NCBI GenBank assembly: GCA_024710355.1
Contig: JANJUX010000040.1
Location: forward strand, 62,001 to 126,000
Origin: Candidatus Rifleibacteriota bacterium
GTDB lineage: Bacteria > Muiribacteriota > Ozemobacteria > Ozemobacterales > Ozemobacteraceae
DNA: 64,000 nt
Direction: 5' to 3'
Below, in pieces: positions 58,592 to 64,000 of the stretch; within the stretch, counting starts at the first letter, position 1; each line of letters begins with the position of its first letter. The position numbers and the translations under genes are program-made. The notes below the pieces were generated by a model, which was given only the letters and a program-made list of their open reading frames with translations, made no database searches and was not told the origin of the DNA.

Positions 58592-59895
58592 CAGTCGTCA
58601 TCCTCGTCGTCGTCATCGTCATGCCATCTTTTCTGCTCAAAGCTGAGGGCTTTGAAAAAGTAGGGGATGGCGAGCAGCAGGCAGGTGAAAAACCAGGCCA
58701 GCGTGTAGTGCCCAAGGCGAACGCCTTTGTAGATGTAAACATTGACATTGCCGAGCGAAAAGTCGGGTGCCGGCTGTTCAGATTCACCTGGCGCCCCTTC
58801 ACCTTCTAATGACAGCTTGTAATCGCCAGGTTCTGGAATCCTGAAATAAGAAACGACTTCTGTGTCGCCTTCTGACCAGTATTCACCGTCTTCGTAGCCT
58901 TCGTAGAAGGCAAGAACGGTCGGCATGGTGAAAAACTGGTTTTCTTCGTTCCGGTCGACCACCTTGACGTCAAAAAATGACCAGGCGTTTTTGAGATTCG
59001 GTGTGTTAACTGAAATGCCATAAAGGGAACCGGGCGTTTCAACCTTGAATTCTTTCGAGGTTTCGCCTTCCGTGAAAAGCTGGGTGCCGAATTTATGCTG
59101 CATCACCGGGGTGCCGCCTGAGGAAATTCCAAAATACATCAGCAGAGCCAGCCCGGCTGACAGCAAAGCGCCCTGCGACATGGCAGCGAAGGTCGGGTTG
59201 GTAACGAACGGCTGGCAACAGAACACGGAGAATGGCTGAATGTTTTCGATTCTGAACGCTTCGCTGATTTCGCCGGTCGAGATATATTCGCCCCAGAAGA
59301 ATTCCTGCTCCTGTCCGCGCATTTCGATTGAATACATATAGGGCGGGCAGACGCCATCCATGTATCTGATCTTTTCGCCCTGCTTTGCCTGCCAGGTCAT
59401 TTCGCCTTCTACGTAAGATATCTGTGCTCCGGCACTTTCAAATACCTTGAAGGCGCGGTCGCGTACCGTGAATTTTGTTTTACGCGGGCTGACAATTTCT
59501 ACCGACGTTTCGGGCAGATCTTTGACCTCGTGCATCAATACGTAGTGCCCGTCTTCATAGCAGAGCCAGGCGTAGCCGTGTGTGTGCGAGAAGAGCAGAT
59601 ATTCGAGCCAGCGGTAGACTTCGCCGTCTTCTCTTTGCTCATACTGGATTACACCGATGGCGGTGAACAAAACCCCTCTGAGTTTGGCTGTGGCTCCTAC
59701 TTTAATGGGCAAAAAGGGGCGTTTCTGATTTAAAAACTTGTGCAGCAGTTTGAATTGATCTTTGCTGTCGAGGCATGAGCCGCAATACTGGCAGACTATA
59801 GACCTGACGTTGTGGCCGCCGCGCAGCTCGATCGAACCGCCGCACTGGGTGCAGCTGAGTTTTCGCAGTTTCAGAGGCTGGTTTGCTGTGGCCAT
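58591..59895 (-). CDS. Zinc-ribbon DUF4178 membrane protein with acidic tail
   Basis: 434 residues. An N-terminal zinc ribbon has SCTQCGGS and VCQYCGSC (about 14-45). The middle (about 55-215) is a DUF4178 domain, with VGATAKLRGVLFTAIGVIQYEQREDG and the EYLLFSHTHGYAWLCYEDGHY strand set. Two hydrophobic helices follow (about 235-253 and 398-415), enclosing a beta-rich extracytoplasmic domain. The protein ends with a run of Asp/Glu. Its start is 2 bp from the preceding DUF4178 gene. Function is unknown; the family recurs with SpeE-type and DUF350 proteins. Confidence 0.88.
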   Translation of the reverse strand: MATANQPLKLRKLSCTQCGGSIELRGGHNVRSIVCQYCGSCLDSKDQFKLLHKFLNQKRPFLPIKVGATAKLRGVLFTAIGVIQYEQREDGEVYRWLEYLLFSHTHGYAWLCYEDGHYVLMHEVKDLPETSVEIVSPRKTKFTVRDRAFKVFESAGAQISYVEGEMTWQAKQGEKIRYMDGVCPPYMYSIEMRGQEQEFFWGEYISTGEISEAFRIENIQPFSVFCCQPFVTNPTFAAMSQGALLSAGLALLMYFGISSGGTPVMQHKFGTQLFTEGETSKEFKVETPGSLYGISVNTPNLKNAWSFFDVKVVDRNEENQFFTMPTVLAFYEGYEDGEYWSEGDTEVVSYFRIPEPGDYKLSLEGEGAPGESEQPAPDFSLGNVNVYIYKGVRLGHYTLAWFFTCLLLAIPYFFKALSFEQKRWHDDDDDEDDD

Positions 59896-59897
59896 GG

Positions 59898-60506
59898 TTA
59901 AACCTCAGAAATTTCGAAAGGGTCGATCCAGACGCCACGGTAGCATTCTATGCCGCCGGTCTGGTATTCGATGGTAAACGATGCGCGCTTGGGGCCAAGA
60001 AGATCGATATAATTGTATTTTTCGCCGGGTACCGCTCTGAACGGCAGTTCGCCCTGCGCTCCGATCATAGTTGCGGTATTCATTTCGATTACCGTCATGC
60101 GAATACGGTTGATGTTCAATACACTGCCGATTTTGAGGCTTTCGTAAGCCGGAACGTTCAGTTTGTCCTGGACAAGGGTTTCAATGGCAATTTCGCCTTC
60201 GTCGACCGATACCCAGCTTTCTTTGCCGTTATCGCTTCTGACGAACCATTCATCCCACCAGCCGTCACCGTAGTCGTACCTGACCCGGCCGACCGGCGAA
60301 AACCGCCAGTCTTTATGTCTGAAAGTTCGGCCAATCTGAAAAATGCTGGGGGTGTCGGTAAGAACGGCTGATTTTCCGATGTCTTCAAGCTTGCCATCCT
60401 GCAGAAAACTGGTCGTATTACACGCCGGGCATACCAGAATCTGAGAAGATCTGGTAACCTGCGTGATCTGGTTGCCGCAGGAAGGGCAGGTAAGAGTTAT
60501 GGCCAT
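59898..60506 (-). CDS. Zinc-ribbon DUF4178 protein, soluble form
   Basis: 202 residues; the ATG at 60506 is preferred to an in-frame TTG at 60512. A zinc ribbon (LTCPSCGNQ and VCPACNT, about 5-31) is followed by a single DUF4178 domain (about 53-195), with FQIGRTFRHKDWRFSPVGRV, GDGWWDEWFVRSDNG and a C-terminal YRGVWIDPFEI. There is no membrane helix, so it is cytoplasmic and probably partners the larger DUF4178 membrane protein encoded 2 bp downstream. Function unknown. Confidence 0.87.
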   Translation of the reverse strand: MAITLTCPSCGNQITQVTRSSQILVCPACNTTSFLQDGKLEDIGKSAVLTDTPSIFQIGRTFRHKDWRFSPVGRVRYDYGDGWWDEWFVRSDNGKESWVSVDEGEIAIETLVQDKLNVPAYESLKIGSVLNINRIRMTVIEMNTATMIGAQGELPFRAVPGEKYNYIDLLGPKRASFTIEYQTGGIECYRGVWIDPFEISEV

Positions 60507-60573
60507 CCTCAAAACCCCCGGCAGTTGATTTATGCCTTAATGATATAACCAAATCGCAGCAAATGTCTACTGC

Positions 60574-62931
60574 TCAGGAAGCGTTGTCGGTAGAGGGTTG
60601 ATCGGCTTCTGGCTTTTTGTCGTCGGCAAAGTCAGATGAGAGAAAGCGGTGCAGCAGGCAGACCTGTGCCGGCAAGATCGTCAGTTCACAGAACAGGGCG
60701 ACGATTATCGTCATTGACAGCAGCAGACCGAAATAGATAACCGATTTGATACTGGCAAAAACCATGAAGAGAAAGCCGATCGAATAAATCAGTGAGGTTG
60801 CCACGATTGCCGGGCCGGCTTCGCGGATCCCGTCGACCACGGCTGCAACCGGCGCAAACTTCGATCTTGAAGGATCGTAGAACAGGTAGAGGGCGTGAAT
60901 GGTATCGTCAACGACGATACCCATGGCGATTGCCGCAATGGTAACCGTGGCGATATCGAGTTTTATGCCAAACCAGCCCATAAAACCAAGTGTGAACAGA
61001 ATCGGAAAGATATTCGGGAGAATAACCAGTATCATTGCTTTCAGGCGCCGGAAAAGGATAAATATGGCTCCGAAAACGAAGACGAAGGCCGAGGCGAAGC
61101 TGTTGATCTGGCTCCAGGTGACATAGCTGATGATGCGGGCATACAGAGGCACGTAGCCGCCAAATTTCCAGGTGGTGCCGCTGCCGCCGAAATTTTTCTC
61201 TAGGATTGCCTGAGTTTTCTGTTCAAATTCATAAAGCCCGGCGGCGCTGATCATCGGAACTCTTATCGTCAGACGGGTTTCGCTGTAATCAGGGTTGTCG
61301 GTCATATATTCGAGATCGTTATCCGGGTCTGATTCATAGAGCAGCAGCAGCTGGCTGACCGCTTCATCGCTGGCCGGAACCACATAGGTTTCAGAGGTTG
61401 GCCCATCGCTCATGACTTCATTCATTTTCTTGAGCACATCGAGAATCGAGGCTGGTTTTTCCATGCCCGGAACTGCAAGAAGTTCTTTGATTGTCTGATC
61501 GAGGCGGCGCAGAAATTCAACTTTCTTGATACCTTCTTTCTGGCCGGTTATCAGACGTACTTCCAGCGGCAGATAATTGCCGTAGTTTGCTTCGACCGCG
61601 TCGCTGTCCACTCTTATCGGGTTGCTTTCATGCAGAAAGCCCATCGAGTAGGTGTCGACCTGCAGTTTTGATATGCCATAAATTGACATGACCGAAAGAA
61701 CAGCCACAATTACCAGAATGTGTACGTAATAGTTTGGCATGCGCTGCATCCACCAGTTGACCGGGGTTTCGAAAGGTCTTCTGATCTGAACTTCTTCTTT
61801 GAGATCTATCTGACCGAGAACGAAGGCTGCGACAATCATCGAAACGACGTATTCGGCCATGCAGGCAAAGGCCGCGAAAGCACCAAACACGCGTAATACA
61901 TCGAGCGGGCTGGTTACGAGGGCGAGAAAACCGGCAAAATTGGTGAGAGAAGTAAAAAGACAGGGTGAAAGAACTTCGTAAAAAATGTGTTCGAGGCCCT
62001 CTTCGCGGTTCTTTTTGACCAGCGCAGAATTGAAACAGTAGTTATTGTAGGCATAGGCCACATCTGAAACTGAAAGAATCATCATCAGGGTTGGCAGAAC
62101 AATGGTGACCATGTTGAAGTTCTGCCCGAACAGGCCATAAAAACCGAGAAAGCCGAGGCCGCTGAAGAACATGGCGCCAAGCGCCATGAACAGAAAAACC
62201 CATGAACGGTAGAGAATGAAGATCAGCGAAGCGATGGCCACATAGGCGACTGCGTTGAATACCGCCCCATCCTGAATGCTGAGGCGGTTGAGCTCGTTAT
62301 ACATGACACCCATGCCGGCCAGCTTGAAGTTGAAGCCGTTGAGCTTCTGTCGCATTGCATCGATGATTTCCGGACGGCGGCTGTCCATGTCGGGCGTTGC
62401 AACGGGTTCGGCGATAATGATCGCCCAGGTGGAACTGGCATTCTGCAGTATTCTTTGTTTGAACGGGTCATCCATGAATCGCTGCTGGATTTTTTCGGCC
62501 TCTTCAATTGTGTTAACCGGGCCGCTCATCAGATCTTCTATGATCAATTCTTCGCCACTCAGGCCTATGAACGGCGAAAGACCAACACTGAGAACCCGTT
62601 TGAAATTATGAGTGTCGTCTTCTATCTCTTTTGAGGCTTTGTAGATGGCCGAAAGCATGGCCGGCGAAAACATGCCGTCGCGGCTGCAGTCGACCATTGC
62701 CAGAATTACTTCGTCGTTGCCGTAGCGCTTTTTGAATTCATTGTAGGCTTCAAGCGCCGGGTCACCTTCGAGAAACCAGAGTTCGAGACTGTTATCGATG
62801 CTGATGTTGCGTGAAAAATAGAGTCCGCCGACCGAAACAATCACCAGCAGCGTGAAAAGCAGGCGCCGCCATCTGATGATGAAGCCGGCTCCCCACTTGA
62901 AATAAGCATCTGCGAACTTGGTATTCGACAT
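60574..62931 (-). CDS. RND/MMPL-superfamily exporter
   Basis: 785 residues with the 1 + 5 + 1 + 5 helix layout of the RND superfamily, MMPL/HpnN branch. Helix 1 lies at about 20-38 and the first periplasmic loop runs to about 220; the second half starts near 405. The intramembrane acidic motif is seen as ILSVSDVAYAYNNYC (about 288-302) and AIAMGIVVDDTIHALYLFYD (about 665-684). MMPL proteins move lipids or hydrophobic compounds, often without a TolC-type partner. No adaptor or outer-membrane factor is encoded nearby. It is upstream of the DUF4178 genes on the same strand (67 bp gap). Confidence 0.9.
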   Translation of the reverse strand: MSNTKFADAYFKWGAGFIIRWRRLLFTLLVIVSVGGLYFSRNISIDNSLELWFLEGDPALEAYNEFKKRYGNDEVILAMVDCSRDGMFSPAMLSAIYKASKEIEDDTHNFKRVLSVGLSPFIGLSGEELIIEDLMSGPVNTIEEAEKIQQRFMDDPFKQRILQNASSTWAIIIAEPVATPDMDSRRPEIIDAMRQKLNGFNFKLAGMGVMYNELNRLSIQDGAVFNAVAYVAIASLIFILYRSWVFLFMALGAMFFSGLGFLGFYGLFGQNFNMVTIVLPTLMMILSVSDVAYAYNNYCFNSALVKKNREEGLEHIFYEVLSPCLFTSLTNFAGFLALVTSPLDVLRVFGAFAAFACMAEYVVSMIVAAFVLGQIDLKEEVQIRRPFETPVNWWMQRMPNYYVHILVIVAVLSVMSIYGISKLQVDTYSMGFLHESNPIRVDSDAVEANYGNYLPLEVRLITGQKEGIKKVEFLRRLDQTIKELLAVPGMEKPASILDVLKKMNEVMSDGPTSETYVVPASDEAVSQLLLLYESDPDNDLEYMTDNPDYSETRLTIRVPMISAAGLYEFEQKTQAILEKNFGGSGTTWKFGGYVPLYARIISYVTWSQINSFASAFVFVFGAIFILFRRLKAMILVILPNIFPILFTLGFMGWFGIKLDIATVTIAAIAMGIVVDDTIHALYLFYDPSRSKFAPVAAVVDGIREAGPAIVATSLIYSIGFLFMVFASIKSVIYFGLLLSMTIIVALFCELTILPAQVCLLHRFLSSDFADDKKPEADQPSTDNAS

Positions 62932-62977
62932 CTCTGATTCCTTTACTTCTGGAAATTCTGTCTGCAGTTACTGATAT

Positions 62978-63008
62978 TTCAGCACCAACACCCGGTGTTG
63001 GTGCTGAA
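62978..63008. repeat. Long inverted repeat between esterase and RND exporter genes
   Basis: TTCAGCACCAACACC and its exact complement GGTGTTGGTGCTGAA are separated by one base: a 15-bp near-perfect palindrome, 3 bp after the esterase stop. No T-run follows on the minus strand, so it is not a standard intrinsic terminator; it may protect an mRNA end or bind a protein. Confidence 0.75.
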
Positions 63009-63010
63009 AG

Positions 63011-63817
63011 TCAGATTGAATGAAAGTTGTGCAGAAAATTCCGGCTCTGTTCCTGAGTCATGCGGTGCTTCGAGGTCAGAAAGCCTGCCCGGTCAAATTT
63101 GCCGAGAAAGTAGATGATCATCTTTTTCCACCAGGGCCAGTCGTGGTTGACATCATAGCCCCACAGGTCGAGCAACACCGGAACACCGGCGGCGCTGAGA
63201 TTGTCGCACATGTGAATCGCTTCGCCGGTCCACTCTTCCCAGGCGCCCTGACCGCTGCAGACGATCAGAAGGTTATTTTTCAGCTTTTCGACAATGTCTT
63301 TGCCCTTGATATCGCCGCTGTAACGCATCGGGTTGTGCAGATGCATTTCGTTGCTGTAAAAGCCCTGCATCGCGAATTCGATGTTGTAACAGCCGCTGAG
63401 AGCGATTCCTGAGTCAAAAGCCTCTGGCTGGCGCAGTGCGAAATTGGCTGTATGAAAGGCGCCGAAGCTGCAGCCGTGGGCGATAACCCCGGCCCCTTCA
63501 TGCCCGTCGTTCATGATGTGTGGGATGACATCTTCTCTGACTGCACGGTCGTAGTCGTTGGCGCGCTTGACCCGCTCAACCGGGTTGGTGCGGGCAAACC
63601 AGCTTTCGTGGTCGATGCTGTCGATGCAGTAGACATGGATCTTACCGCTTTGAATGAATGGTGCCAGGGTATCGATCATGCCGAAGTTTTCGTAATCGAA
63701 GAAGCGGCCTTCCTGTGAAGGAAAAACCACCATCGGCTTGCCGGAAGTGCCGTAAACCAGCATTTCCATCTGTCTGCCCAGGGCGTTGCTGTGGATAGTG
63801 CGGTATTCCCTGTTCAT
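63011..63817 (-). CDS. Putative esterase, alpha/beta hydrolase (esterase D/PF00756-like)
   Basis: 268 residues, no signal peptide. The nucleophile elbow is GCSFG in IAHGCSFGAFHTANFALRQPE (about 112-132), with SGCYN two turns on. A late His in DVNHDWPWWKKMI is the likely catalytic base, and WGYDVNHDW resembles the family end. The opening REYRTIHSNALGRQMEMLVYG matches putative esterases that act on small acyl esters. It shares one base with the stop of the gene upstream (TGATG), so both are in one operon. Confidence 0.85.
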   Translation of the reverse strand: MNREYRTIHSNALGRQMEMLVYGTSGKPMVVFPSQEGRFFDYENFGMIDTLAPFIQSGKIHVYCIDSIDHESWFARTNPVERVKRANDYDRAVREDVIPHIMNDGHEGAGVIAHGCSFGAFHTANFALRQPEAFDSGIALSGCYNIEFAMQGFYSNEMHLHNPMRYSGDIKGKDIVEKLKNNLLIVCSGQGAWEEWTGEAIHMCDNLSAAGVPVLLDLWGYDVNHDWPWWKKMIIYFLGKFDRAGFLTSKHRMTQEQSRNFLHNFHSI

Positions 63818-64000
63818 CAGGCCTCCCAGGTAATGTCACGAATGACATTCTTGAGCTCGTCGAGATTGGCTGAGCGGGCCAGATAGCCCCAGTGACCCAT
63901 GACTTCGTATTCGATCGGGTTCATTGGCTGGCTGTGAACGATGCGGTCGCCCCATTTGGCGTAGAGCTGATCGTGGGAATATTTATAAGGGCGGTTATGC
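63817..64000 (-). CDS. C-terminal end of an unidentified gene
   Basis: The last 60 codons of a gene that begins outside the window. The visible end includes YKYSHDQLYAKWGDRIVHS, EYEVMGHWGYLARS and ends with VIRDITWEA, stop TGA. I do not recognise the family. It is coupled to the esterase gene through a shared base, so its function is probably related. Confidence 0.7.
   Translation of the reverse strand, partial: HNRPYKYSHDQLYAKWGDRIVHSQPMNPIEYEVMGHWGYLARSANLDELKNVIRDITWEA

Overview
The window looks like a chromosomal segment of a Gram-negative (diderm), anaerobic, amino-acid-fermenting bacterium. The diderm call rests on a FadL/OmpP1 outer-membrane channel, large exported proteins, the tRNA cmo5U genes cmoA/cmoB and an RND/MMPL exporter. 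The anaerobic call rests on a complete-looking lysine fermentation cluster (oxygen-sensitive radical SAM and B12 aminomutases) and a membrane complex related to group-4 hydrogenases. Base composition is a little above 50% GC by eye, and translational coupling (ATGA and TGATG overlaps) is common. The gene set would suit an uncultured fermenter of the Riflebacteria/Cloacimonadota kind, but the sequence alone does not fix the phylum. I saw no tRNA, rRNA, CRISPR array, insertion sequence, prophage or replication origin.

Layout. 1-5,012 (minus): larC (cut by the window edge) and larB for the nickel-pincer cofactor, a YbhN-like membrane protein, and an unrecognised 817-residue exported or membrane protein. 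5,220-6,131 (plus): a DMT permease. 6,125-17,480 (minus): a set of exported proteins (a zincin metalloprotease, a small exported protein, a 2,286-residue repeat protein, a tail-anchored exported protein), then a PhaR-domain protein and an exported lipase-like hydrolase. 17,807-25,211 (plus): six genes for a hydrogenase-4/complex-I-like membrane complex whose large subunit lacks all four nickel-binding cysteines, i.e. an Ehr-type (energy-converting hydrogenase-related) complex. MscS and NCS2/AzgA genes follow. 29,107-31,299: a PmtA-like methyltransferase and FadL.

31,396-44,213 is the lysine fermentation region: kamE, kamD, then (across a divergent SpoIIE-type phosphatase) kamC, kamB, kamA, kdd, atoA, atoD, kce and a class-III aminotransferase. 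Together these convert L-lysine to beta-lysine, 3,5-diaminohexanoate and 5-amino-3-oxohexanoate, which is cleaved with acetyl-CoA to 3-aminobutyryl-CoA and acetoacetate; the CoA-transferase joins in acetoacetate activation. No kal (3-aminobutyryl-CoA deaminase) is seen; the aminotransferase is best explained as Kat, the beta-transaminase that replaces Kal. The Ehr-like complex could supply ion-coupled redox balancing for such a metabolism, but that link is inference.

44,385-49,450 holds an exported Ser/Asp-repeat protein, a 56-codon gene with a strong promoter, cmoB/cmoA, an exported endonuclease/phosphatase-family protein, a queuosine-salvage (Qng1/DUF2419) gene and a small exported protein. 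49,631-64,000 (minus) is a long same-strand run: an MMPL/RND exporter, two zinc-ribbon DUF4178 proteins, a 60-residue membrane protein, DUF350, a membrane-fused spermidine synthase, speD, a 51-residue membrane protein, a 1,174-residue hybrid histidine kinase, a Na/Pi cotransporter-like protein and a YhcC-type radical SAM protein. It is preceded by an esterase and the end of an unidentified gene. DUF4178, DUF350, SpeD and membrane SpeE form a recurrent set linked to envelope functions.
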